A stretch of DNA of 63,099 nt from Leucocoprinus leucothites (Eukaryota; Basidiomycota; Agaricomycetes; Agaricales; Agaricaceae): positions 1 through 63,099 of the forward strand of contig JAACJO010000063.1 of the NCBI GenBank assembly GCA_013368445.1, read 5' to 3'. How positions within the stretch are numbered: the first letter of the stretch is position 1; the number at the start of each line of letters is the position of its first letter. The notes under the pieces were generated by a model, which ran no database searches, had not been told where the DNA came from, and saw nothing but the letters and a program-made list of their open reading frames with translations. Both the position numbers and the translations under genes were made by a program. Below are positions 23,810 through 35,041 of this stretch, piece after piece.

Positions 23810-25100
23810 TGGTTAGTTCCCGCTCCGGTATGCAGATTACTCTCAGGGCTAATACAGAAACGCACTAGTCTTCGTGAAAGCTGTCAGGTGAAAAGCTCGC
23901 TTCTGGCTCAACACCAAGATGAACGTAGGGACGTGATCCGACCGGTTGAGCAAGCCAACAGGTCGATAAGGCATCACTCAGAGCTCATGCTAAGGATTTA
24001 ATCCAGCATTGACGACGACTTCACTAAATAATCTGTCAAATTCCACAAAAACCTGGACAATCAAGACTAATATGCCCGACAGAAGGAATGTCTACTCGAA
24101 GGATGGACCCTGGACATAAGAAATGTTCCATAGGTGAGACCGAACAGAGCAGGGTCATTGAAGAGGCGGCGTATTGACGAGCCTGTTTACTAATCCTAAA
24201 GAAGGCAGCCCAACACACGAGCCCAATCGCCACTTGCCATACCCTCACCGTCAGAGAATTGCATGCAAGTCGATGGGAATCAACCACTAGTCTTGCAAAG
24301 ACAGTGGTTCAGCAGTATCCCTAGTAACACCGTGCATATATCCGCGATGAAGATACCATGGACTTCTGGTACAATTTCACTAAGGAATTAATTCAGGCAT
24401 GGTGATGCATGATTCGAACGTATTTCACCAGGAGAAAATGTTCGGCGACGAAGGCACTCAGAAGGGGGTAGGAGATATCGCCGAGTTCTGAAATAAAGCG
24501 GCAAATTACTCGTGGGCACGAGTGGAGTAGCCGGCCTCGTCATCGGTGGCGGATGCTCTAGGAAATTTTGGACGAAGGGTATTTTGAGACGGATGAAAGA
24601 ACAATGAATATCAGTGAAGAGTGGAAATTCGGGAGTTGAGCAGAGCTACATACCAAGGAATATCACCTATTCCGAGTACTCATCCTGGATGGGCCCCAGT
24701 AATCTCTGGTGGCCTCGAACACTAGAATATTCGCCCCTGGAAAAAATTTTGAGAAATCCAACAAACAGGCCTTGGCCCTCGAAAATCGACAGGATGTATT
24801 GCAGAAGACGGGGCCGCGCATCTTGCGTTGTACATTTTCTTTTTTCATCAACGTATCTAAACAGGGTTATGATCGCTCCACTATGGCTTGTCGTTGTCTG
24901 CAAAAACCGAACAAATAGGTATGCTGGGTGATTAATGTCGCTGCGATAGCTCTCCAATATGTCCAAAGCCAGGCCAAGCAGAGGTTCTACCCTCACCTCC
25001 GTTTCACTGTACACAATGAGCGAAATACCTAACCATCCAGAATGCAAGCACGCTCTCAAAACAAACCCTCCTTTCCGTCCCCGACCTTAGTTCAGTTGGC
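23810..25100 (-). repeat. R repeat, copy 3, with S segment
   Basis: Tandem neighbour of copy 4 with a period near 1.3 kb: CCTAGTAACACCG occurs at about 24321 and 25617, and GGC(G/A)CTCAGAAGGG at about 24448 and 25745. 24667-24930 carries the S segment (minus strand: LFRYVDEKRKCTTQDARP), the same sequence that lies upstream of both F-box copies. This suggests S is the 5' part of the R gene. Frames are broken throughout; protein family unknown. Confidence 0.65.
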
Positions 25101-26650
25101 CGTAGCGGGAACTTCCCGCTGTGGTATGCAGATTACGCTCAAGGCTAATACAGAAATGTACTAGTTATCGTGAACGCTGTCAATAGAAAAGTTTGCTCCC
25201 GACTCGAAACACGAGCGTCGGGATACAACTCGACGGGTTGGGCAAGCTGCTAGGCGGATAAAGTATCGTTCAGAGCTCATGTCTAAATCTAATCTAGCAT
25301 TTACGACGACTTCACTAAATAATCTGTCAGAGCACACGAGAACCTGGTCAATTAAGACGAATTTACATTACATTACCCAAGGAATTGTCTACTGGAAGGG
25401 TGAGCCCTCGTGATACGAAATGTTCCATCAGTGAGACCAAATACAGCAGGGTCATCGAAGAAGCGTGTGTCGACGAGCCCGTTGCTAATCCTAAATAAAG
25501 GCGGTTCAACGCACGAGCCCAATTGCCACTCGCCACACCCTCGCCATAGGAGACTTGCTTGAAAATAGATGGGAGTCAACCAGGGGTTTTGCAAGGGAGG
25601 AGATTTAGTTGTATCCCTAGTAACACCGAGCATGTCCGCGATGAAGATATCGTGGACTCTGGTACAATTTCACTGAGTAATCAATTTGGGCATTAGTAAT
25701 GCATGATGCGAATGTACTCCACCGGGAGAACGCAGCCAGCGATGCAGGCGCTCAGAAGGGATAGAAAATATCGCCAAATTCTGGAAAAGGTGGCAAATGA
25801 CTCGTAGCGACAGGCGGAGCTGCCGGCCTCGTTATTGATGCGGGTGCTCTGAGAAACAGGACGGATAACAGACGGAAGAACAAGGAATGTCAGTGAAGAA
25901 TGACAACCGAGAGTTGAGGAGAATCACGTACGAAAAATTACCACCCAGTCCAAGTACTCATCCAATGCGGGCCTTGGTAAGCGCCCAACTACATCCAGAA
26001 GCAGACGCTGAACCATTAACGAACTAGCCCAGCCCACTGGTCTGCGTACTGTAGCGCAACGCCATGCATATCCCAGGATCCACGGCTGATCGACCACGCA
26101 ATTGCCATGACCCCTGTAATTTAAAGATCCTTTGACTTCGAGTGTGCGTTTATAGGGTGCGGTGGACATTCGTAGATACGGCACCAGCGGGAACATCTCA
26201 ATGACCGCTATTGCGCTGTGGGGATCGTAACGAAAAAGACCAAACAGACGATATGGAGGGTATCTGGCGCTCTATTTCAGTAGTTGCACCAAGGTGATAG
26301 ATAATCATGAAGCTCGTAAACTGGGCAGAGGGTTAGAAACGGCTCGTGGTTGTATACACGCCCACCTTCATGATCACATTCTGCCAGTTAATGCCCAGTC
26401 TTTCCCGCTTACTCTTCTCCTACGCCTGTTGCCGGACCGTTTGATATTGAGCAATATGACGATACTCAGGCACGCCCGCCTCGCATCAACGCAAGATAGA
26501 CGGTTAAGACACGATGATGTTGGAGTTGGTTGGTTGGAGAAGGAGGTATCGGGAATGGGAGAAGTGGGAATCATCGGAGTTTCAATCGATCACAGGCCGC
26601 GACTGCCAGTGGCAGTTTGCCAACCAGCCGCAGCGCACTGGGAATGAAAC
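25101..26650 (-). repeat. R repeat, copy 4
   Basis: Best preserved R copy. Minus-strand open stretches include FPLVPYLRMSTAPYKR, then QPWILGYAWRCATVRRPVGW (25924-26196) and GCGEWQLGSC...FRISNGLVD (25373-25633). Several GT/AG sites are conserved between copies, so the ancestor was a spliced gene. It lies immediately downstream (in minus-strand sense) of the open F-box gene at 26794. No domain could be named. Confidence 0.6.
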
Positions 26651-26793
26651 AATATCTACGATATCCTCCTCGAACGGGCGTTGAGGGATATAGTCATCCT
26701 TTCGTCCTCTGGCTTCTGGAAATTCTGATGGAAAAAAATAAGATGAAAGTCGTTTGGCATGATATAATGCTATATATTATAAATTGCGCCGGT

Positions 26794-28044
26794 CTAGTAG
26801 TATCCAGCATATTGAAGTAACGTTTCCTCCATAATATCATGACGACCATTCTTTAGGAACAAACTGTCCACCGTCGTCTCATCCACCCATCCGAGTTCAA
26901 AACGCTCCCCTACCTTCGTAGCTCTAAAGCGAGCTTTAAAATCGCTGTCGGCCTCCTCAACAGACTCGAGAAACTCCCGACTAAGCGCCGAGCTCTTGCT
27001 AAGGACTTTGGCCGTGGGGAGCGCCACAATGGAAGGATGCTGAAAGAACCCAACCAACCTGTCAGCACCAATTCTAGTGAGGACAAGCACACGCAGGGAG
27101 TAACGTGATCTTGCAAGATGGTCTAACAAGTACTTCGGATCAAAGTACTCCCCTCCTATAGCATCCAAACATATACGGAGCTCGGTGAGCAACGGGACTT
27201 CGAGGAATTCAAGGAGCGTATGCTCATTGCAGGAGCCAAGAGACAAATAGCGTAGAAATGGGAGATTGGTGGTGTTGATGTTTAAATGGGAATTGAGTGC
27301 AGAGATACCAGCGTGCAAGCTGACGATCCTCGGTGTCATTCGGAGAATAGGAATGGCATCCTTGGCAAAGGTATAGGTGATGAAGAGACTGGTGAGGTTG
27401 TCATAAAATCCGTCAAGAAGCGACTCGAGCCGGGATGGGAATCCAAGAGGCCCGGATAGAGCAAGGTGATGCGGAACTGGCGGGCCATTGTGTGTTGGAG
27501 TAAAAATACTGTTAAAGTAACGGCCCAAAAAACGCTTCTGTGTCCAGGACAGGCGTCTCAATCCAGTGGCACGCTCCAGAGGGCATCTCTCGAGTAGCTC
27601 GGAATGGAAATCTGACTCATGATATTCTGTAATCCGCACTTCGAGCGCGAGGGTTTCCCATCTGTCTACCGTATTTACCAGGAGATCCAGATAATCGTAG
27701 GGCGTATCGGCAAGGACGGACTCTTGTGAGTAAATCTTGATAAAGAGAGGAGTATTTTGAGACCTCTTGAAGAAGAGCGCAAGTGTTTTTGGCGGTGGCG
27801 GTGGATCACAACGTGGAATGCGAGGGGGTCCGTATAAGCAGAAATGGATGGTCGACCAGCATCGAGGTGTGTGAACAACGATTGAATTCCAACGTCGACA
27901 CACCAGGCGAAGATGGGTCCTTATCGTGGATAATTTGTGGAGTGCCAAATCATCCGGGTCCGACAACAGATGAACAGGAAAGATTTCCCGGAGTATGTCG
28001 TCGGGGAGGCAATCAGCGGACGTGCTGTTGGTAGAGACTGACAT
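26794..28044 (-). CDS. F-box/LRR-type protein (copy B, open)
   Basis: Probable substrate-recognition subunit of an SCF ubiquitin ligase. A single uninterrupted frame runs from MSVSTNSTSADCLPDDILREIF at 28044 (or the in-frame ATG at 28062) to the stop at 26794, about 416 residues. The F-box is residues about 12-60 (LPDDILREIF, then IRTHLRLVCRRWNSIVVHTPRCWSTI, the classic RLVCRRWN-W pattern). The rest is leucine-rich with irregular repeats (HLALSGPLGFPSRLESLLDG; LPFLRYLSLGSC; VPLLTELRICLD), ending in a LGWVDE motif also seen in the paralogs of this window. Copies at 16705-17984 (broken) and 22560-22688 (fragment) are derivatives or sisters. It retains CpG-rich codons, unlike copy A, which argues it is under constraint. 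Confidence 0.8.
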   Translation of the reverse strand: MSVSTNSTSADCLPDDILREIFPVHLLSDPDDLALHKLSTIRTHLRLVCRRWNSIVVHTPRCWSTIHFCLYGPPRIPRCDPPPPPKTLALFFKRSQNTPLFIKIYSQESVLADTPYDYLDLLVNTVDRWETLALEVRITEYHESDFHSELLERCPLERATGLRRLSWTQKRFLGRYFNSIFTPTHNGPPVPHHLALSGPLGFPSRLESLLDGFYDNLTSLFITYTFAKDAIPILRMTPRIVSLHAGISALNSHLNINTTNLPFLRYLSLGSCNEHTLLEFLEVPLLTELRICLDAIGGEYFDPKYLLDHLARSRYSLRVLVLTRIGADRLVGFFQHPSIVALPTAKVLSKSSALSREFLESVEEADSDFKARFRATKVGERFELGWVDETTVDSLFLKNGRHDIMEETLLQYAGYY

Positions 28045-28179
28045 GGCGAGGTTTGGAATCAACGAGCGTGAGCAAGTGGCCGATTTCAGTCTCAGGTGTC
28101 AGGGAGCAGGCCTGAGACTGAGGGCTCGATTAGGTAAGCACCAGCACCAGCATGGTCGCACCATCAATGTACAAGGAAT

Positions 28180-28400
28180 TGATCTCTCTGACTGAGTCGC
28201 TCTCCTATTCGGACATTTTACTGTACGGTGAATAATGTATACTGGTGGCTTCGAACACTGAAAAAACTGACAAGTCTAACAAACCGTCCTTGGTCGTCGA
28301 AAACCGATATGTACGATGTATCGTGGACACAAGGCCGCGCATCTTGCCCTGAACCTTTTCTCTGTTTATCAATGTATCTAAACAGCAACACGAATCTCAT
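28180..28400 (-). repeat. S repeat, copy 3
   Basis: Matches 18090-18300 and 24700-24925. The minus-strand frame reads LFRYIDKQRKGSGQDARP then VFDDQGRFVRLVSFFSVRS. It lies upstream of the open F-box gene. It is probably a truncated 5' remnant of the R/S gene family that may now supply promoter sequence to the F-box copy; that role is inference. Confidence 0.55.
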
Positions 28401-28601
28401 AGTGCATCATAGTATTTGGAACCTGCAAGAACCAACGAATGGTATGTTGAATGAATATATTTCTCCCACGATGCCTCTTCTATGCTTTTCGAGCTACTAA
28501 GCAAAGATTTTGCCTCCACTCTGTACACAATGATTTCAACGAATAATTACTTATCCAGGATATCAGAACAATTTTCGGAATGAGCCCTAATCCACTCCAT
28601 C

Positions 28602-28694
28602 CCAGCCTTAGCTCAGCTGGAAGAGCGTCAAGCTGTGACTGGATATCTGTAACCTTGGCATTTGAATGTCGCCTGTTTAAGTCACGTAGGTCGG
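28602..28694 (+). tRNA. Degenerate intron-bearing tRNA, possibly tRNA-Tyr
   Basis: A clear D-arm TAGCTCAGCTGGAAGAGCG begins at 28609. The anticodon stem CAAG/CTTG encloses CTGTGACTGGATATCTGTAAC, which fits a loop plus intron with GTA as a candidate anticodon. A T-arm-like GTTTAAGTC follows. The acceptor arms CCAGCCT and AGGTCGG pair at five of seven positions. Mismatches in the acceptor and T stems suggest decay, so it may be a pseudogene. Confidence 0.4.
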
Positions 28695-29051
28695 ATGCGT
28701 GTATTTCTTTGGCTGTTATTTTGTTCGACCCACGTTTAAAAATATCATGAAGGAATTGCGACTGTATGTTTCATGAACTGATACAATTTTACAGATCGTT
28801 TGACCAGTACAATAACGTGAATATTTATACGAGCTCATTTCCGCTCCCACATGTTGTTTGAGTAGTCCCACCAAGGAACTCAGGTTATCCGAAGAACATG
28901 GATTTGATTCGCGCTTCTCCATCTGCCCATATGAGTAATAAGCATCGCGCTGCCATCCGCTGCCTACTCTGTCACACTATGCCATCCTATCGCCGTACAC
29001 TCAGCCAATTCCAAAGTTATTAATTTGTGAACATGAAACTCAAAGTGTTGT

Positions 29052-29130
29052 GTCCGTATCGATTAGGGGTTAAATCACTTCGTTGTGGCATTTGCTCCGA
29101 AGAGCCGCTGGTTCGATTCCAGCTACGGAC
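29052..29130 (+). tRNA. tRNA-His (GTG), with a short intron
   Basis: Acceptor GTCCGTA pairs perfectly with TACGGAC. The D-stem is GATT/AATC with an AGGGGTTA loop, the anticodon stem is CTTCG/CGAAG, and the T-arm is GCTGG-TTCGATT-CCAGC. The anticodon loop begins TTGTGG as in eukaryotic tRNA-His, giving anticodon GTG. The 15 bases between the stem halves imply an 8-base intron after the loop. Cytoplasmic histidine tRNA, transcribed by Pol III using internal A and B boxes. A damaged duplicate lies at 31718-31796. Confidence 0.85.
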
Positions 29131-29563
29131 ATACTGTATAACTTTTTCTTCCCGGCTTGACCACCAGGGTAGGCCTAAGGCTGGTCATTCGTGTCTGTTA
29201 CATGTGAAAGGTCAGTATCCATCACGAACTGCACATGCGCTTGAGTGGCTCTGGACTAGGCACTTCAGACGGGAGGCCGCAGGAATAAATCCGTATTGCA
29301 CATGTATTTTTTCGAGGAGTTGCTCTGATACCACCTTCAAACCTCCTTGGATGGCTAACATGTGAGTAGTTGTCCTCTTAAATCCGTTAATCATTACATA
29401 CCCTATTCAAAGCACGACAGCCGGTTGCACCCTGGAACCCGGATCAGACAGTTTCAATCTGAGTTTGATTTCGTCATGGTCACCTTTCGCCCCAGCATGA
29501 GCGCTTAATTAATCATTTCCCATCCGATCCAGCTCTGACACTACTGCGCCCGACTCTTGGCAG

Positions 29564-30864
29564 ATGTCCTCGTGAGTCCTCTGGTAGCTTGTTTTATTTG
29601 ACCATTCCTTACCCGTTAGCTCAGCTCGCGCATCAACCAGCTACCAACTGAAATTCTCACATCTATTTTCCTTTACACTACCGAATTTATCCACAAGGCC
29701 TTTATACGCACTCGAATGACGAGATTATCTCGTCAGTTGACAATAATCCGCCTCGTTTGCACCCGATGGGATAGCATCGTGGTCAAAACGCCCAGTTTCT
29801 GGACCCTGTTGTGTCTTCACCCCCCGAGTATGAATTTCAAACGCTCAAAATCACCGCCCGCCGATGCACTGTCCCTCTGGCTTGAACGATCTGCGGACTT
29901 ACCCCTCAACATTGTACACCTCCACCTTGACCATGAATATCTCGAGGACGAGCCAACAGGGGCCTTGAACGTTATTCGCCAATCTATCGCTCGCTGGCGA
30001 ACTGCCAATATCTACGTCGCCGGTGATGCTTCCAACATCCTCACTCAGTTCTCGTTCACCGATGCTCGCTGCCTCCAAACACTTTCATGTGATGTAATGT
30101 CGGAAAAAGAATCCATTGATATAATTAAACATGCTGGCAATCTACCCAACCTCCGTTCTTTCCTTCTCACTGTCCCATCTCCCCTTGCAGCCCGTACTAT
30201 GAGCAGCCATATGGCGAATGTTCTAAAAGGTCTCACCCACATTGACCTTGCATTCTTCACTAATTGGGACGAGGCGTGGCAGGTATTGCGGCAGTGTACC
30301 TCCGCCGTTCAAATGGTCCTCGATCTGCAATGCCCTTTAACCAACAACAATGTCAGCAGCCCCCCGTCGCCCGCCACCTTTGACAAGCTGATTATTCTGG
30401 ACATTAATACTCAACCTTGGATGCACCCCATAACGCTTCTCCCACTGCTATCACTACAAGCACCGAACCTGAATGCGCTAATTCTATCCACCATGTCAAC
30501 TCGAGTTTTTCCGCTCGTGGAAAAATTATCTGACTACCTTACGGGAACTCTACACAGCCTCTATCTTCTCCGCCTAGGACACATTGACATCGACGACGTT
30601 ATGCGCATTCTTTGTGCACCTAGTGTCACTAGAATTCCTGTCGTAGAAGTTACATCGAGTGGCGACCACGAAGAGCTGAAGGAGCTCCTAAAGACTAGGC
30701 ACAGCGAAATTGAAAGGGACGTGAAAGTCGCAAAGGATTTGAGTTTTTCGGGGTTTTCAGTATTGGGATGGAACGATCGTTCAGTCACTCCATCGGCTTC
30801 TTTAAGCAATTATCTGTCCGATAGTTTTGTAAAGCCGCTCAACACGATGTTACTATCCGACTAG
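29564..30864 (+). CDS. F-box protein (tandem copy C, intact)
   Basis: SCF-type F-box protein. An 8-base first exon (29564-29571, ATGTCCTC) is spliced by GTGAGT...CAG to exon 2 at 29625-30864. The joined start reads MSSSRINQLPTEILTSIFLY, restoring a complete F-box that ends RQLTIIRLVCTRWDSIVVKTPSFWTLL. The long first frame alone would lack the LPTEIL half. The remainder (about 416 residues in total) is leucine-rich: LTHIDLAFFTNWDEAWQVLR, NLNALILSTM, SLYLLRLGHI, and near the end SVLGWNDRS. The same micro-exon is conserved in the sister copy D, which supports the model. Substrate unknown. Confidence 0.82.
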
Positions 30865-31063
30865 CTAGGTATCTGTAGATTAGCATGTAGGTGTATAAAC
30901 CCTGATGACTCTTGATTTTGGATCACTTCCTGTATCGAGTCATACAAATGGCAATTCACACTGAATGCACTCTATATTAGGCTTCGAGGCTTTTAGATGG
31001 TGAGTTCCTGAGCGAAACGTCCTTGCGAGACCGTAATCATAGTTCCAAAACCAATCAATTTCA

Positions 31064-31680
31064 TCATTTTACGTGCAAGTGCAGAAGAAAGTGTGAACTT
31101 CTTCGGTGGTTTATGGTAACGGACGTCAGAGGCTCGCTGTCGCCGGAGTGCATCAGAGTGTGTTTTGCAGTGGGGCTAGAAGTTCCCCAGCTCCAAGTGA
31201 AGCATATGCACTGCTGCAACCCAAACAGCGCCCGGACGCTGAGGTCAATATGTCGAACGGCCAATACTACCTGATCAAAGAGCTCAGGTGGACTTTCTTC
31301 GGTTCCGCAACATTGGAGTGGAGTAATATTTAATCAATCAACTAATTACTGTTCATATTGTCATGGAACCACCGAGATATTGTGCTAAGCTCGGTGATTT
31401 TTGTTGTAGTATGGTGCAAACAGAATTTATGTCCCGCATGATACTGTCAAAAAGTGAACTAACTCGTAGCTGTTTGATGATACTACAACGCCTCAAGATA
31501 TCAGAAACACGAAGCCATGAAAGTAGTCAATCAAAGGTCGTGTAGATAGAAAATCACCCCCGAACATGATATTCATCACACGGCGAAGCCATCAACGGAG
31601 ATGAGTGATCGTGGCGTTCCCCGTGTCAACGGATCACCAACTCGTTCACACGTTCGCTCAGTGAGCTAACATGAAGAATA
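31064..31680. repeat. Downstream flank repeat, copy 1 (pairs with 34020-34690)
   Basis: Shared tracts include GTCAGAGG(C/T)TCGCTGTC, CATATGCACTGCTGC, GAAGAGCTCAGGTGGACTTTCTTCGGTTCC-like and GAGATGAGTGATCGTGGCGTTCC. No coding signal. It marks the 3' boundary of duplication unit 1. Confidence 0.7.
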
Positions 31681-31717
31681 GAGCAAGAATTTAATGCATC
31701 CCCACAGTTGGGTACGG

Positions 31718-31796
31718 CAATTTATGCATTAGGGGTTAAATCACTTCATTGTGGCATTTGCTCCGAAGAGCCGCTGGTTCGATTCCAGCTACGGAC
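31718..31796 (+). pseudogene. tRNA-His pseudogene
   Basis: The 3' half (TTGCTCCGAAGAGCCGCTGG, TTCGATTCCAG, CTACGGAC) is identical to the tRNA at 29052. The 5' acceptor arm is replaced by unrelated bases (AATTTATG-like), the D-stem has C for G at its first base, and the anticodon stem reads CTTCA against CGAAG. It cannot fold as a normal tRNA. Confidence 0.8.
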
Positions 31797-32233
31797 ATAC
31801 GGTATAAGTTTTCTTCCCAGCTTGAAGCTCGACTGCCAGCGGCATAGTCCTAAAGCTGGTCATTCGGGTCTGTACAACCCTGTGAGAGGTCCACACCCAT
31901 CACCAACTGCACATTCGCTTGAGTGGCTCTGGACTAGGTCCTTCCAGAAGGCTGTAGGAATAAAACAGTATTTTGTACAAGTATTTTTTGGAGGAGCTGC
32001 TTTGATACCGCCCTATCGCCTTCGGTGCCTAACATGAGCAATTGTCCTCTTAAGTGCGATGATCATCGAACGCCCCACCCAATCGCCACAGCGGATTGCA
32101 CCCTGGAACCCAGATCAGACAATTTCAATCTGAGCTTGATTTTGTATTGGTCACCTTTCGCCCCAGCATGAGCGCTTAATTATTCATTTCCCATCCGATC
32201 CAGCTCTGGCACTACTGCGCCCGACTTCGACAA

Positions 32234-33534
32234 ATGTCCTCGTGAGTCCTCCGATGGCCCATTTTATTTGACTACTCCTTACTCGGTAACTCAGCTCGCC
32301 CATCAACCAGTTACCGACTGAAATTCTCACCTCTATTTTCCTCTGCTCCACCGAATTTGTCCACAAGGCCTTTATACGCACTCGAATGACGGGATTATCT
32401 CGCCAGTTGACAATACTCCGCCTCGTTTGCTCCCGATGGGATAATATCGTGGTTAAAACGCCCAGTTTCTGGACCCTGTTGTGTCTTCATCCCCCGAGTA
32501 TGAGTTTCGAGCACTCAAAATCACCGCCTGCCGATGCGCTTTCCCTCTGGCTTGAACGATCTGCGGATTTACCTCTCAACATTGCGCACATTCACCTTAT
32601 CCGTGACTATTTCGAAGAGGAGTCACCAGGGGTCTTGGATGTTCTTCGCCAATCCACCGTTCGCTGGCGAACTGCCGATATTTACGTAGCCGGTGATACT
32701 TCTCACATCCTCGCTCAATTCTCATTCACCGATGCTCTCTGCCTCCACACACTCTCATATGAGGCATTCTCAGAAAGATAATCCATTGATATCATTAAGA
32801 ATGTTGGCAATCCACCCAACCTTCGCTCCTTCGCTCTCGCTGTCCCATCTCCCCTTGCAGCATGTACTATGAGCAGCTATATGGCGAACGTTCTCAAAAA
32901 TCTCACCCACATTGACCTTGCATTTTCCACTGATTGGGACGAAGCGTGGCAGGTATTGCGGCAGTGTACCTCCGCCGTTCAAATGGTCCTCGAGCTGCGA
33001 TGCCCTTTAACCAACAGTAGTGTCAGCAACCCCCCATCACCCGTCACCTTTGATAATTTGATGATCTTGAACATTAACACTCGACCTTGGATGCACCTCA
33101 CAACGCTTCTCCCCCTGCAATTATTACAAGCACCGAACTTGAATGCGTTAACTCTATCCACCACCCCAGCTCCAGATTTTCCGTTCGTGGAAAAATTATC
33201 TGATTATCTTGCGGGCACTGCACGGAGCCTCTATCTTCTCCGTTTAGGACACATTAGCATCGACGACACTAAGCGCCTTCTTGGGGCACCTAATGTCACC
33301 AGAGTTCCTGTCGTAGAAGTTATATCAAGGGGTGACCATGAGGAGCTGAAGGACCTCCTAAAAACCTGGCACAATGAAGCTGAAAGGGACGTGAAAGTCG
33401 CAAGGGATTTACACTCCCCGAAGCTTCCGGTACTGGGATGGAACGATCGCTCAGTCACTCCGTCGGCTTCTTTAAGTAATTATCTTTCCGATAGTTTCGT
33501 AAAACCACTCAACATGTCGTTACTATCCGATTAG
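32234..33534 (+). pseudogene. F-box protein (tandem copy D) with a single in-frame stop
   Basis: Same structure as copy C: 8-base exon 32234-32241, then exon 2 from 32295. The frame is interrupted by TAA at 32779-32781, where copy C has GAA (FSER-stop against MSEKES), and then stays in the same frame to 33534. Apart from this one substitution the copy is well preserved (WNDRSVTPSASLSNYLSDSF at the end is common to both). It is therefore recently dead, or makes an F-box fragment of about 177 residues. This is a base substitution, not an indel, so homopolymer error does not explain it. Confidence 0.8.
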
Positions 33535-34699
33535 CAAGGTACCCGTAGCTCAGCACACAGCACACACAAAAACTCCGATAACCTCGAGTCACTTCCCTGC
33601 ATCGTGTCATCCTGAATAAACTTTGCTCTTTTGAATGATGACAGTGGACACGGCTTCAAGTTGAGCTCTGCAAGCATCAGATGATATGATTCCTTCTCTA
33701 TTAACATGTTCAACTGAAGTCTCGTATAAAGCTCTCAGTCAGAGTCTCTACCGGGTATTCATTATCTTCAGGAACCTATTACAGCTAAGCTTGGAGAGCA
33801 CCACATGCAACCCCGGATCGCGCCTGAAGATCAATTCTAGCTTCGAAAGAGGATTGCGGTGGTATGACTGCAATGAATGTGATATATTGTGCTTCGAGCT
33901 TGAGAGTACCCGAGTGAAACGTCCTGGCAAGACCATAATTCTAGTCTAGTCTAATTTCATCATTTTATGTTGCAAGTCTAGGTTAGCCTCGTTTGGGCCT
34001 TGGCTTGGTGCATGAGTTGCAAGCGAGGCGCAAGTGCAGAAAAATATGTGAACTCCTCCAGTGGCTGTGACTTGTCTTTAGGGTACTAACGTATGTCAGA
34101 GGTTCGCTGTCCTTGGAGTGCGTTAGAGCGCGTTTTGCAGTGGAGGTGGAAGTTCCCCAACTCCAAGTGAATCATATGCACTGCTGCGACTCGAACAGTG
34201 TCTGGACGCTGAGGTCAATACGTCAAACAGTCAATACCACCTGATCGAAGAGCTCAGGTGGACTTTCTTCGGTTCCACAGCATTGATGGGGAGTAATATT
34301 TAATCAATCAAATAATTACTGTTCATACTGCCATGGAACCATAGAGGTCTTGTGCTAAGCTTTGACTTCTGTTGCAACGTGGTGCAAACCGAATTTATGT
34401 CCCGCATGATACCGTCAAAAAGTGAACTAACTCGTGGTTGCTTGATGATGCTAGAACGCCTCGAGATGTCAGACAAATACAACACGAAGCCATTGAAGTA
34501 GTCCAAATCAAAGGTCGTGTAGATGGAAAATCACTCTTTGAGCACGATGTTCATCACACGGCGACGCCATCAACGGAGATGAGTGATCGTGGCGTTCCAC
34601 TCATTTCAACGGATCAGCAACTCGTTCCTGCGTTCGTTCAGTGAGTTAACATGAAGAATAGAGCAAGAATTCAATGCATTCCCGCAGGTTGTGATTTTA

Positions 34700-35041
34700 T
34701 GTATTGACTACTTGAGAGCTAGGTGGTTTTCCAGTTGTTGGGAAGAGAGCTTTGACTGAAAAATAATAAGTTACGCCTTAGTTTCACTAATCATACCACC
34801 AGATCAGTATCAGTGACAGCCGGACACAGGCTCATTAAGCTTGCCTTCCGAGAATGACAGTACTTCTCTGTACTGTCAAGACTTCTATCACCATATGGGG
34901 TCCGACGTCATTTAATGCCTTCCACTGCTACCTTTCGAGCGCCAGGCAGAGGAATAATCATGATAAAAGGCTCTATGTTTTGAAGGATACCCCAACGAGA
35001 AGCACACCAATTCTCAGCAAACTCCTCAGCCACCAGCAACC
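34700..35041. other. Promoter region of the lysozyme gene
   Basis: No gene recognised. A GATAAAAGG TATA-like word occurs near 34963-34971, about 70 bases upstream of the lysozyme ATG. Confidence 0.4.

Larger units (their letters stand above)
29030..31690. repeat. Tandem segmental duplication, unit 1 (tRNA-His + F-box gene + flank)
   Basis: Unit 1 aligns with unit 2 at a period of about 2.67 kb: tRNA-His 29052 against 31718, the F-box ATG 29564 against 32234, and shared upstream words such as CCCATCCGATCCAGCTCTG. Downstream flanks 31064-31680 and 34020-34690 also match, but at a larger offset (about 2.95 kb) because unit 2 has about 280 extra bases after its F-box gene. Confidence 0.8.
31691..34690. 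repeat. Tandem segmental duplication, unit 2 (dead tRNA + dead F-box)
   Basis: Second copy of the 29.0-31.7 kb unit. Both of its genes have been inactivated while unit 1 stays intact. About 280 extra bases lie at 33.70-34.00 kb relative to unit 1 and show no recognisable element. Confidence 0.75.
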
